NCBI GenBank assembly: GCA_020851325.1
Contig: JADZCY010000077.1
Coordinates: 1 to 36,231, forward strand
Length of the DNA stretch: 36,231 nt
Source of the DNA: Acidobacteriota bacterium
Lineage (GTDB): Bacteria; Acidobacteriota; Vicinamibacteria; Vicinamibacterales; UBA2999
Reading direction: 5' to 3'
In this document: piece by piece, positions 1 through 7,468 of the stretch
Position numbering within the stretch: position 1 is the first letter of the stretch
How the letters are laid out: each line of letters begins with the position of its first letter
The notes under the pieces: generated by a model
What the model was told of the DNA's origin: nothing
Database searches by the model: none
Seen by the model: only the letters and a program-made list of their open reading frames with translations
Position numbers and translations under genes: made by a program

Positions 1-28
1 GCCGTAGCGCGAAGCCGGGTTGCGGGGC

Positions 29-98
29 GAAGCCGCGCCGAAGCGCGAAGCGCGCAGGCGGGCAGAAGCCGCGCCGAAGCGCAAAGCGCGAAGGCGGG
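29..98. repeat. REP-like GC repeat, two tandem copies
   Basis: Two 34-base copies begin at 29 and 65 (start GAAGCCGCGCCGAAGCGC, end AGGCGGG). They are rich in overlapping GCGCGAAGCGCG-type palindromes. The last 26 bases (73-98) recur exactly at 8585-8610, and a related fragment is near 22767. The array ends at the stop codon of the kinase that follows. It looks like a REP-type intergenic element; no coding function is evident. Confidence 0.6.
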
Positions 99-1298
99 TC
101 AGGAACGATGTGGTGGCGAGGCGGGCCAGTCGAGCACGAAGGTCGTGCCCTTGCCGTCTTCCGATTCGACGGCCACCGTGCCGCCCATCGCTTCCATGCT
201 TTCCCGCACGATCGACAGGCCCAGCCCAAGCCCCTGCGTGCCGAGCTCGTCGTCCAGGTGGGCGTGGACGCGGACGAACTGATCGAAGATGCGCTGGCGT
301 TTCGAGTACGGAATGCCGAGGCCGTTGTCGCGCACGAGAATCCGCACCGGCGCCGCCGCGCGGTCCCATTGCACCGACACCACACGATCCGGCTTGGCCG
401 GATCGCTGTACTTGATCGCATTCGCCAGCAGGTTCATCAGCACGAGCTCGACTCGGCCGGCGTCGGCGGTGATGCGCGGCAGCGACTCCGCCACCTCGAA
501 CCGCACGCCACGCGCGTCGGCCATCTCCGACAACTGCCTGGCGACGTCGATGGTCACGGCCGCCAGATCCACCTCCTGCTCGGCCGGCGTCGATTCGGGA
601 CGACGAGTGAGACGGGCGAGGCGTTCGAGTTTGCCGGCCACTTCGCCCAGGCGCAGCACGTTGCGCTCGAGGCTTTCGATGAGCGGCGTCGTTTCCGGAT
701 CGGCGCCGCGGCTCGTCATCACCCGCGTCAGCACCTGCAGCACGCCGAGGGGCTGGCGGATCTCGTGGCTCACCAGTCGGCTGAAGCTTCGCAGTTGCGC
801 CGTCTGCCGCTCGATGGTTTCGACGTAGCGCGTGATGAAGGCGTCGACGGTCTTCTGCTGCAGCACGCGCACGGCCTGCGTGGCGCGGCTGATGGTGTGC
901 ACGGTGGCCACCGGATCGCCGCGATGACCGAGCACGGCGGCCTCGCGCGCGAAGAAGTCGTCGAGGATCTCGCCGAACATCTGGTACTCGCGCAGCAGCT
1001 GGTGCACGGACGCGCGTTGATCGAACCGCAATAGTCCGAGTTCGGTGGCCTTGGCCATCACGGCCGTGTTGGCGGCAATCTCCTGCGCCTCCGGCGCTCG
1101 CAGGTATTCCGCGATCTGGATCAGCAGGTCGGGGATGTGATCCAGCAACTGATGAGTCGGGAAGACATCGCGACGCTCGACCGTGAGCAGCGCGTCGAGA
1201 CGCTCGAGCCAGCGATGTGCGAGCACGAGGTGATCGGCGGCGAGGCGGCTCGAGTAGTGATCGATCGTCGCTGCGGAGTCGAGCGGAGTGCTGGCCAA
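99..1298 (-). CDS. Sensor histidine kinase with RsbR-like N-terminal domain
   Basis: Cytoplasmic sensor histidine kinase of about 399 residues with no membrane segment. Residues 1-150 are helical and resemble the RsbRD N-terminal type of sensory module. The HisKA dimerisation helix carries the phospho-acceptor His178 in SHEIRQPLG. The ATP-binding domain shows the N box (NLLANAIKYSD, about 288-298), G1 (DNGLGIPYS, about 324) and G2 (GLGLGLS, about 356). No receiver domain is fused and no response regulator gene adjoins it, so its partner is unknown. The start is uncertain. I chose TTG at 1298 because no ATG lies near the domain's beginning and a TATAGT -10-like box sits 9 bases upstream; TTG at 1319 is the alternative. 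The frame stays open further upstream, but that part overlaps the divergent gene at 1336 and looks non-coding. Confidence 0.87.
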   Translation of the reverse strand: MASTPLDSAATIDHYSSRLAADHLVLAHRWLERLDALLTVERRDVFPTHQLLDHIPDLLIQIAEYLRAPEAQEIAANTAVMAKATELGLLRFDQRASVHQLLREYQMFGEILDDFFAREAAVLGHRGDPVATVHTISRATQAVRVLQQKTVDAFITRYVETIERQTAQLRSFSRLVSHEIRQPLGVLQVLTRVMTSRGADPETTPLIESLERNVLRLGEVAGKLERLARLTRRPESTPAEQEVDLAAVTIDVARQLSEMADARGVRFEVAESLPRITADAGRVELVLMNLLANAIKYSDPAKPDRVVSVQWDRAAAPVRILVRDNGLGIPYSKRQRIFDQFVRVHAHLDDELGTQGLGLGLSIVRESMEAMGGTVAVESEDGKGTTFVLDWPASPPHRS

Positions 1299-1307
1299 CT
1301 GTTTGCA

Positions 1308-1313
1308 ACTATA
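1308..1313 (-). promoter_or_regulatory. Candidate -10 box (TATAGT) for the kinase gene
   Basis: TATAGT reads toward the kinase and ends 9 bases before its proposed TTG start, so a transcript would be nearly leaderless. No good -35 element is seen at the usual distance. The box lies in the 37-bp gap shared with the divergent small gene at 1336. Confidence 0.3.
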
Positions 1314-1335
1314 GCCCAACCAAGGAGACTCCGCC

Positions 1336-1539
1336 GTGTCACCAGCCGATCCGCTCACGCCCCATCGTCCGCAGCCGACCTCACCCACGTCACCCGAGCA
1401 GCCGGTGGTGCCGCCGGACGATCCGAACCGGCCGTTCATCGAGCGTGAACCGAGCATCGACCCGCCGCCGACGGATCCGCCGCTCGAAGCACCGTCGGAG
1501 AAGCCGGTGATCACCGAACCGCCATCGCCACGCGCGTAA
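1336..1539 (+). CDS. Small proline-rich acidic protein
   Basis: Uncharacterised 67-residue protein starting with GTG. The start is supported by an AAGGAG ribosome-binding site about 8 bases upstream (in CAAGGAGACTCC). About one third of the residues are proline, in PTSPTSPEQP- and DPPPTDPP-like stretches mixed with Asp and Glu, so it is probably unstructured. There is no signal peptide or membrane segment. It is divergent from the kinase upstream and precedes the hybrid kinase. No family is recognised. The strong RBS and the lack of a better gene on the other strand favour a real gene. Confidence 0.6.
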   Translation: MSPADPLTPHRPQPTSPTSPEQPVVPPDDPNRPFIEREPSIDPPPTDPPLEAPSEKPVITEPPSPRA

Positions 1540-1563
1540 CGACAAGTGCGCCGCGCATCCCTG

Positions 1564-1569
1564 TAGAAT
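1564..1569 (+). promoter_or_regulatory. Candidate -10 box (TAGAAT) before the hybrid kinase
   Basis: TGTAGAATCG resembles a sigma-70 -10 element. The same TAGAAT word occurs before gltX (10595-10600), before the acyltransferase (minus strand, 10531-10536) and at 12019-12024. The -35 region is weak (ACGACA, spacing about 19). It would give a leader of about 65 bases. Confidence 0.3.
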
Positions 1570-1641
1570 CGCCAGCGTCGGTCGAGCGCGCTGCACGTCG
1601 CGGCGCGTTCGGCCCGGCGCGTCCCTGTGCGGCCATCAGCC

Positions 1642-4356
1642 ATGTTCGAACCCCGCTTGCTTTCCCTGCGCCGGCTCGTGTCGCCGCTCTGGGTCGTGAT
1701 CTTCGCCGCGGCCGTGGTGCTGCTGCTCGTCTCGGGCGCCTTGTCGGTGTGGCAGTACTGGCGCTTTGCCGAAGCCAGCGCCAGTGTGGAGCACACCTAT
1801 CAGGTGCTGGCCGCGATCGACGACCTGACCTCGCGCGTCGCCGAAGCGGAAACCGCGCATCGCGGCTTTCTGCTGACTCGCGATCCGCGCTTCCTGCAGC
1901 CGTACACGAACGTCGATACCGACGTCGAGTTGATCGCCGGACGCATCGAAACGCTGGTCTCCGACAACCCGAGTCAGACGCGCCTGGCCCGCCGGCTGCA
2001 CGCGCTCGTGCTGGAGAAGCTGAGCGAGATGGCCAACGTGCTCGTGCTGTTCAACGGCAATCGCGAAGCCGACGCGTTGGCCATGATGGCCGGAGGGCAC
2101 GGCCGTGAGTTGATGGACGACATCCGCACCATGGGCGCCGACATGGAAGCGGCCGAGTCGGAGATGCTGGCGGCGCGTGGGTCGCAGGTCCAACTCGCGC
2201 GGCGCTCGGCGTTCGGCTACGGCGTCCTGAGCGTCGTCCTCGCCGTCGGGCTCGGCATGCTCGGCTATGCGGTGAACCGCAGCTTCGGCCGCCGCCGCGC
2301 CGACCTCGAGCGCGAGATGGCGGCCCGCGCGCTGGCCGAGGCCGAGGCCGCGGCCGCACTGTCGAGCCAGCACGCCAGCGACGCGCTGGCGCAGGGCGTG
2401 CTCGACAGCTCGGGCGACAGCATCGCCCTCCTCGATCTCGACGGGCGCGTCATGACCGTGAACGGCACGGGCCTGCGACTGATGGAAATCCCATCGCTCG
2501 ATACCGTCTCGGGCTGTCCCTGGCCCGACCTGTGGGGCACGAGCGGCGTGTTGGCCAACGGCGCGGTGACCGAAGCCGCCAGCGGCCAGCAGAGTCGCTT
2601 CCAGGGCTCGTGCCTCACCTCGCAGGGGCCGCGCTGGTTCGACGTCATCGTCGCGCCGCTGCGCGGCCACGACGGACGCGTCACGCGGCTGGTCGGCACC
2701 GCGCGCGACATCACTGATCAGAAGCGCCACGAGGCGCAACTGCGCGAGAGCGAACAGCAGTTCCGCACGCTGGCCGATTCGATGCCGCAGATTGCCTGGA
2801 GCACGCGCGCCGACGGCTACTTCGATTACTTCAACGAACGCTGGTACGAATACACCGGCATGCCGCGCCCGCACGAACCCGGCGGTGAACAGGATCCCTC
2901 GGGCACCGGTCAGGGTTGGCACTGGCGCGACTTCCTGCACCGCGACGATGTCGAGGTCACGCTGCGGACGTGGACGCAGGCGCTCGAGAGCGGCGACCCG
3001 TATCACGTGCAGTACCGTCTCAAACGCGTCGACGGCCAGTTCCGCTGGTTCATCGCCCGCGCGGTGCCGCTGCATGACGCCAACGGCGCCATCACGCGCT
3101 GGTTCGGCACCAGCACCGACATCGACGATCAGAAGCGCGCCGAGGAAGAGCGCGCGCAGCTGCTGGCCAGCGAACGATCGGCGCGATCGGAAGCCGAGCG
3201 CGCCGCGCGCATGAAAGACGAGTTCGTCAGCACGCTGTCTCACGAACTCCGCACGCCGCTCAACGCCATCGTCGGCTGGATCGGCGTGTTGAAGCAGGAC
3301 TCGAGCCCCGAGGCGTTGACGCGCGGGCTCTCGGTGATCGACCGCAACCTGAAACGGCAGTCGCAGATGATCGACGACCTGCTGGACATCAGCCGCATCA
3401 TCTCGGGCAAGCTGCGCCTCGATGTGCACCGCGTCGATCTGGCGGCGGTGATCGAAGAAGCGGTGGCGTCGGTGCAACCGGCCGCCGACGCGAAGAACGT
3501 GCGGTTGATCACGGTGCTCGGATCGGCGGCGGTCATCCAGGGCGATCCCGGCCGTCTCCAGCAGGTGGTGTGGAACCTGCTCACCAACGCGGTGAAGTTC
3601 ACGCCGAAGGGCGGGCTGGTGCAGGTGACGCTGCGGAAGCAAGGCAGTCACGTGCACATCGAGGTGAGCGACAACGGCGAAGGCATCAGCGCCGAGTTCC
3701 TGCCGCAGATCTTCCAGCGATTCCGCCAGGCCGACGCCTCGTCCACACGACGTCACGGCGGTCTTGGCCTTGGCCTCGCCATCGTCAAGAACCTCGTCGA
3801 GATGCATGGCGGATCGGTTGATGCGCGCAGTGAAGGCGAAGGCAGCGGCGCCATCTTCACGGTGCGGTTGCCGCTGGCGCTGGCGCGTCAGCCCGAGGCG
3901 CCAGAAATCGAGATGCACGGCAGCGAGCCGCTGCGCGAGCCGTTCGGCATGCTGCTGGAAGGCCTGATGGTGCTGGTCGTGGATGACGAACCAGACGCGC
4001 GCGAACTGGTGCAGCGGTTCCTGTCGGAAGCGGGGGCCGGGACCACGTCGGCGTCCAGTGCGTCGGAAGCACTGGAGTTGCTCGAACAAGGACTGCAACC
4101 GGACATCATCGTCAGCGACATCGGCATGCCTGAACGCGACGGCTACGACTTCATGCGCCGTGTGCGTCAGCTCGATGGCCCGGTCGCGAGTGCCCCCGCG
4201 GCGGCACTCACGGCGTTGGCGCGCGGCGAGGATCGCAAGCGCGCGCTGCTTGCCGGCTATCAGACGCATCTGGCCAAGCCTGTCGATCCGACGGAGCTGG
4301 TCGCGATGGTGGCGAGCCTGGCCGGACGCACCGGACGTTTCGCTGGCGCCTATTAG
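1642..4356 (+). CDS. Hybrid sensor histidine kinase/response regulator (CHASE3-PAS-PAS-HisKA-HATPase-REC)
   Basis: Membrane-bound hybrid sensor kinase of 904 residues. A first membrane helix (about 15-35) and a second (about 195-215) flank a periplasmic CHASE3-like sensor domain with the motif AETAHRGFLLT. Two PAS domains follow (about 250-355 and 370-500; the second has the WYEYTGMP motif). HisKA has the phospho-acceptor His534 in SHELRTPLNAIVGW. The HATPase domain has NLLTNAVKFTP, DNGEGIS and GLGLGLAIVK. A C-terminal receiver domain (about 775-890) keeps the acidic pair in VVDDEPDA, the phospho-acceptor Asp826 in SDIGMPERDG, and the conserved Lys in HLAKPVDP. It probably senses an external or envelope signal and relays phosphate internally; no output regulator is adjacent. 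I chose ATG 1642 over GTG 1627; neither has a clear RBS. Confidence 0.95.
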   Translation: MFEPRLLSLRRLVSPLWVVIFAAAVVLLLVSGALSVWQYWRFAEASASVEHTYQVLAAIDDLTSRVAEAETAHRGFLLTRDPRFLQPYTNVDTDVELIAGRIETLVSDNPSQTRLARRLHALVLEKLSEMANVLVLFNGNREADALAMMAGGHGRELMDDIRTMGADMEAAESEMLAARGSQVQLARRSAFGYGVLSVVLAVGLGMLGYAVNRSFGRRRADLEREMAARALAEAEAAAALSSQHASDALAQGVLDSSGDSIALLDLDGRVMTVNGTGLRLMEIPSLDTVSGCPWPDLWGTSGVLANGAVTEAASGQQSRFQGSCLTSQGPRWFDVIVAPLRGHDGRVTRLVGTARDITDQKRHEAQLRESEQQFRTLADSMPQIAWSTRADGYFDYFNERWYEYTGMPRPHEPGGEQDPSGTGQGWHWRDFLHRDDVEVTLRTWTQALESGDPYHVQYRLKRVDGQFRWFIARAVPLHDANGAITRWFGTSTDIDDQKRAEEERAQLLASERSARSEAERAARMKDEFVSTLSHELRTPLNAIVGWIGVLKQDSSPEALTRGLSVIDRNLKRQSQMIDDLLDISRIISGKLRLDVHRVDLAAVIEEAVASVQPAADAKNVRLITVLGSAAVIQGDPGRLQQVVWNLLTNAVKFTPKGGLVQVTLRKQGSHVHIEVSDNGEGISAEFLPQIFQRFRQADASSTRRHGGLGLGLAIVKNLVEMHGGSVDARSEGEGSGAIFTVRLPLALARQPEAPEIEMHGSEPLREPFGMLLEGLMVLVVDDEPDARELVQRFLSEAGAGTTSASSASEALELLEQGLQPDIIVSDIGMPERDGYDFMRRVRQLDGPVASAPAAALTALARGEDRKRALLAGYQTHLAKPVDPTELVAMVASLAGRTGRFAGAY

Positions 4357-4377
4357 TAATACGTGTTCCTCACGCGT

Positions 4378-4701
4378 TTATAAATCCGCGGTATCCCAAC
4401 TGCACAACTTGAGCAGGTGATCGTCCTCGACGAAGTGGGCGATCAGCAACACGTCGCGATCGTCCAGCCGCCATTCCCACGTCGCTGCAATGCCCTGACG
4501 ATCGGGCTCGAGCGCGGCTTCATCTGCCAGAGGCACCGGAATCGGCGCCGGATCCGGCGAGCAGCCTGGCGCCGCCACGTCCCATCGCATGTTCTGAATG
4601 CGCGGGCTTGCTGCGTCATCGACTGGCGAAGGAGCCGTCGGCGAGCCTGAACAGGCCGTTGCAAGTAGTGCGGTGATTGCGAGCGTCGACAAGGCCTTCA
4701 T
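4378..4701 (-). CDS. Small exported lipoprotein
   Basis: A 107-residue protein with a lipoprotein signal peptide. A hydrophobic N-terminus ends in LLATAC, with the lipidated Cys at residue 17, followed by a Ser/Pro-rich stretch. The mature part holds a WEWRLDDRDVLLIAHF segment that looks like beta strands of a small domain; I recognise no family. The start is well supported: an AGGAGGTGAT ribosome-binding site sits directly upstream of ATG 4701. It converges with the hybrid kinase, with only 21 bp between the two stops, and is divergent from the BON lipoprotein. Confidence 0.8.
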   Translation of the reverse strand: MKALSTLAITALLATACSGSPTAPSPVDDAASPRIQNMRWDVAAPGCSPDPAPIPVPLADEAALEPDRQGIAATWEWRLDDRDVLLIAHFVEDDHLLKLCSWDTADL

Positions 4702-4740
4702 CTATCACCTCCTGACCGCCTCTCCTTCATCCATCTCTGT

Positions 4741-4802
4741 CATCTGTGCCATCTGTGCCATCTGTGCCATCTGTGGCTCTGTGGCTCTGTGGCTTCTGTG
4801 GC
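4741..4802. repeat. ATCTGTGCC 9-mer tandem array
   Basis: Four tandem 9-base units (CATCTGTGC) run from 4741 and are followed by degenerate GGCTCTGT units. The 36 bases at 4742-4777 are identical to 34879-34914 inside the DUF1592 gene, and a related 9-mer array lies in the aldo/keto reductase gene. The array occupies the divergent gap between the two lipoprotein genes; the rest of this 244-bp gap shows nothing recognisable. Confidence 0.85.
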
Positions 4803-4945
4803 GTCTGCGGCCGTTGCATTCGGAGACTTCAGAGACCATGCCAGTGGCGCTGTGTCGCGAGCTACCCAGAATGGACTCGCTCGTGCCCAGAACAAGCCCG
4901 GCGGTCGGAAGCCGGAGCGGCGCGGCTCTTGCACTACAGCGCCGC

Positions 4946-5257
4946 ATGATTCGGACCTATCTCCGTTCCATCTCGCTCGCAACCGTCCTGCTGACGCCAG
5001 TGGCCATCAGCGCCGCAGGGTGCGGCAAGTCCGTCGGTAACGTCATCGACGACGCCACGATCACCGGCCGCGTGAAGACGGCGCTGCTGAACGATCCAGA
5101 CGTCGCCGGACTGAAGATCGACGTCGACACGTTCAAGGGCGTGGTGACGCTGTCGGGCGCGGTGAAGAGCCGCGAAGAAGCCGACAAGGCCCAGGCGATC
5201 GCGCGACGCACGCCGGGCGTCACCGACGTCAAGTCCACGCTGCAGATCAACCCCTGA
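4946..5257 (+). CDS. BON-domain lipoprotein
   Basis: A 103-residue envelope protein. It has a signal peptide with a lipobox ending SAAGC (Cys26), then one BON domain (about residues 36-103) with the usual order of helix (ITGRVKTALL), strand (LKIDVDTFKGVVTLSG), helix (KSREEADKAQAIARRT) and strand (VTDVKSTLQI). BON proteins of the OsmY type are periplasmic or outer-membrane associated and are often induced by osmotic or envelope stress. ATG 4946 is the first start giving a proper signal peptide; its RBS is weak. A 29-aa gene follows after 14 bp, probably in the same transcript. Confidence 0.85.
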   Translation: MIRTYLRSISLATVLLTPVAISAAGCGKSVGNVIDDATITGRVKTALLNDPDVAGLKIDVDTFKGVVTLSGAVKSREEADKAQAIARRTPGVTDVKSTLQINP

Positions 5258-5271
5258 TCGAGGACACCGCG

Positions 5272-5361
5272 ATGAAATACGGCCTTGCCTGGCTGATTGG
5301 AATTCCCGTGCCGATCATTCTCGTGTGGTTCTTCGCGAACCAGGCTGGATGCGGCTTCTGA
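5272..5361 (+). CDS. 29-residue hydrophobic membrane peptide
   Basis: A very short gene encoding one membrane helix: it starts MKYGLAWLIGIPVPII and ends QAGCGF. A GAGG ribosome-binding site lies 8 bases before the ATG, and the gene sits 14 bp after the BON gene, so they are probably co-transcribed. The pattern of a short N-terminus, a helix with a GIPVP break and a short tail with Cys resembles tiny conserved inner-membrane proteins seen near stress genes in other bacteria. That comparison is from memory and not verified. Confidence 0.6.
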   Translation: MKYGLAWLIGIPVPIILVWFFANQAGCGF

Positions 5362-5434
5362 CGCCTGGTTCTCGCGATCACCAACCGCCGGCGCGCGCCG
5401 CTGATGCGCGCCGTTTCATCCGGAGGAACGACTG

Positions 5435-5632
5435 ATGGAACCGCACAAGCTCACTCTTGAACCGAATCGCACGCCCCGCACCGACACCGGCGACGGCCGC
5501 GCTCAGCCAGGTGATGTCCTCGGCATCGAGACCGACGGCGAGACGACGGAACTGGGCGACACGCGCGAGGACGAAGACAAGCGGCGCGAAGACGCCGAAG
5601 AAACCGTTCGCGAGCAGAGACAGAAGAAATAG
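5435..5632 (+). CDS. Small, highly charged hydrophilic protein
   Basis: A 65-residue protein with a strong CGGAGGA ribosome-binding site before ATG 5435. The second half is almost entirely Asp, Glu, Arg, Lys, Thr and Gln and ends REQRQKK. It has no signal or membrane segment and is likely disordered or helical. No family is recognised. It lies 73 bp after the 29-aa gene. A CTAG heptamer array begins two bases after its TAG stop codon. Confidence 0.65.
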   Translation: MEPHKLTLEPNRTPRTDTGDGRAQPGDVLGIETDGETTELGDTREDEDKRREDAEETVREQRQKK

Positions 5633-5634
5633 AG

Positions 5635-5668
5635 CCTAGGTCCTAGGTCCTAAGTCTTAGGTCCTAGG
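5635..5668. repeat. CTAG heptamer array 1, self-complementary, directly after a stop codon
   Basis: Five 7-base units: CCTAGGT, CCTAGGT, CCTAAGT, CTTAGGT, CCTAGG. Bases 5642-5654 and 5656-5668 form an inverted repeat of 13 bases with a single mismatch (T opposite T). A transcript could fold into a long hairpin, though the one-base spacer means the innermost pairs must open. There is no following T run. It starts two bases after the stop codon at 5630-5632. Confidence 0.9.
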
Positions 5669-5669
5669 C

Positions 5670-6225
5670 AAGAACCACTGCCACGCTGCCTTCCGTGGAC
5701 AAGAGTTGTTGCCTAGGACTTAAGACCTAGGACCTAAGTCCTAAATCCTAAGTCTTCGGTCTTAGGCAAGAACCACTGCCACGCTGCCTTCCGTGCAAGG
5801 ATCGAATAGCGCGAATCCAAAAAGGCCGTCTTGGGCTCTCCCACCCAGGACGGCCTGACGCATGACACCCCTTCGTCTTCTGTGAACAGCGAGTTCTACC
5901 GAGGAGCCAGACCAGAAGACGCGAAGCCAGGTTGCCTTCCGTGGACAAGAGTTGTTCCCTAGGTCCTAAGTCCTAAGTCTTAGGTCCTAGGCGAGAACCT
6001 CTGGCCACAAGCTGCCAAGTTGCCTTCCGTGGACAAGGGTCGTTTCCTAGGACCTAGGACCTAGGTCCCAAGTCTTAGGTCTTGGGCGAAAGCCCCTGCC
6101 CACAGGCTGCCAAGTTGCCTTCCGTGGACAAGGGTTGTTGCCCAGGACGGCTGCGACAGACTGCCAAGTTTCCTTCCGTGGACAAGGGTCGTTTCCTAGG
6201 ACCTAAGACCTAGGACCTAGGACCT
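5670..6225. repeat. Composite repeat block: CTAG arrays alternating with a conserved spacer
   Basis: This 560-bp gap between convergent genes holds four more CTAG heptamer arrays (about 5712-5766, 5958-5991, 6046-6086, 6195-6225). A conserved spacer whose core is TGCCTTCCGTGGACAAG separates them. The core occurs six times, at about 5687, 5785, 5933, 6021, 6116 and 6170; the second copy is cut short after CCGTG and the last begins TTCC. Several copies are preceded by GCAAGAACC or GCGARARCC, then CTGCCAAGT. The block has no convincing gene. It contains one terminator for the minus strand (separate entry). Confidence 0.85.
5819..5856 (-). terminator. Intrinsic terminator for the AI-2E family permease transcript
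   Basis: On the minus strand AGGCCGTC pairs perfectly with GACGGCCT. After one mismatch, four more pairs (GGGT/CCCA side) extend the stem. A run of five T residues follows the stem. This is a classic factor-independent terminator reading out of the permease gene, about 350 bp past its stop codon. Confidence 0.7.
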
Positions 6226-7316
6226 TCGGCGAGAAACTCCGCCAGCCGCTGGCACCCGTCGATGCGATCGGCGGCCACCTTCAGTGCCATCAGCATCGGC
6301 ACCGCCAGCAGCATTCCCACCACACCCCAGATCCAGCTCCAGAAGGTGATCGAGAGAAAGATCGCCACCAGGTTGATCGACGCGCTGCGGCTCAGGAGCT
6401 TCGGCGTGATGAGGTTGCCTTCGAGCGAAGTGACCAGCAGCGTCATGCCCGACACGAGTGCCGCTTCCGTCAAGCTGCCGAACTGCAGGAACGCGACGCC
6501 CGTCAGCACGACCGTGACGATGATGGGGCCGAAGTAGGGGACGAGGTTCATCAACCCGGCGAAGACGCCCCACACCGCCGGTTGGTCCACGCCAAGCGCC
6601 CACAGGCCAAGGCCCGTGACGACGGCGACGCCCAGCGAGGTGATGAACTGCACCCAGATGAAGCGCTCGACTTGGGTGGCGATGTCGTTGAGGATCTCGA
6701 CGGTCACGCGCTTGTCGCCGCGGGTGTCCATCTGACGTACGAGCTTGCGCTTGAACGAGTCGTCTTCGATCAACAGGAAGATCGTCAGCAGCAGGACGCT
6801 CATCGCCTGGCCGGCGAGTCCGACGGCACTCACGCCGCCTGACCACAGCAGATCCGACACGCGCCACGTATCGGTCACCTCCACGCGCAAGGTCCCGCGC
6901 GGCGTCGCCACCGGCGCGGTGGTGTCGGCGGCGGCGGCGTCGATGGCCTGCGCGGCTTCGCGGACCCGACGCAACGCCGACGAGGCGTCGCCGCCACCCG
7001 TACGCGTCTCGCGCAGCGTCGCCCGCAGCTGCCGCGCGCCTTCGGGCACCTTGGCGACGACGCGATCGATCTCGGGCCAGAGCATGATGAACCCGCCGGT
7101 GGCGCCGCCCAGCGCGAGCGAGACGATGAGCACCGAGCCGACGGCACGCGGCAGGCGGTAGCGCTGCAGCCAGTCGACGAGCGGGTCCAGCGCGTAGAAG
7201 AGGAAGACGGACAGCACGACCGGCAACAGCACCGGCCGCGCGAAGTGCAGCACGCCAATCACCGCGCAGATCGCGAGAAAGTGGACGGACCACACGAGCG
7301 ATCGCGAGGACGACAT
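6210..7316 (-). CDS. AI-2E family transporter (PF01594-type permease)
   Basis: Inner-membrane protein of 368 residues in the AI-2E/YdgG-PerM family. It has an N-terminal helix pair (about 10-60), another helix after RAVGSVLIVS, a long soluble insert (about 95-190), and a C-terminal helix bundle with the conserved region LMNLVPYFGPI (about 255) and LEGNLITPKLL (about 315). Family members export small molecules or ions; the substrate cannot be read from sequence. ATG 7316 gives a complete family-length protein, but no clear RBS is visible. Unusually, its last four codons (Gly-Pro-Arg-Ser) and its TAG stop lie in a CTAG repeat array. It is divergent from the membrane protein gene at 7469. Confidence 0.88.
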   Translation of the reverse strand: MSSSRSLVWSVHFLAICAVIGVLHFARPVLLPVVLSVFLFYALDPLVDWLQRYRLPRAVGSVLIVSLALGGATGGFIMLWPEIDRVVAKVPEGARQLRATLRETRTGGGDASSALRRVREAAQAIDAAAADTTAPVATPRGTLRVEVTDTWRVSDLLWSGGVSAVGLAGQAMSVLLLTIFLLIEDDSFKRKLVRQMDTRGDKRVTVEILNDIATQVERFIWVQFITSLGVAVVTGLGLWALGVDQPAVWGVFAGLMNLVPYFGPIIVTVVLTGVAFLQFGSLTEAALVSGMTLLVTSLEGNLITPKLLSRSASINLVAIFLSITFWSWIWGVVGMLLAVPMLMALKVAADRIDGCQRLAEFLAEGPRS

Positions 7317-7468
7317 GAGCGGTTCGGCTTGCAGGCGACGTACCAGTCGGCGCAGACGGCGCCACCGCCGAGCCTGAGGCCGTGATTGCCCAGATTGGGC
7401 ACCCCGCTGCTCAGCCTTGGCCGTCGTAGCTGGTATCCGGATTGCTCACTGCACCGGTGGAGGTTGTC

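Noticed and set aside
1636-4269. 877-codon open frame on the minus strand opposite the hybrid kinase
   Set aside because: Composition is His/Arg/Ala-rich with no domain; it mirrors the third-position GC bias of the clear kinase gene on the plus strand.
4598-4945. N-terminal extension of the BON lipoprotein frame
   Set aside because: The extension covers the 9-mer repeat array and overlaps the divergent lipoprotein start; a complete lipoprotein signal begins at 4946.
5819-5856. Integron attC site or insertion-sequence end
   Set aside because: The stem is a simple perfect hairpin with a T run on one strand, no integrase or transposase nearby, and no target duplication; a terminator explains it better.
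5748-5948. 66-codon minus-strand open frame in the repeat block
   Set aside because: It lies wholly in repeated spacer and CTAG DNA, contains the terminator hairpin, and has no RBS or family.
5635-6225. CRISPR array
   Set aside because: Repeats and spacers are not of regular length, the 'spacers' are themselves alike, and no cas gene is in the window.
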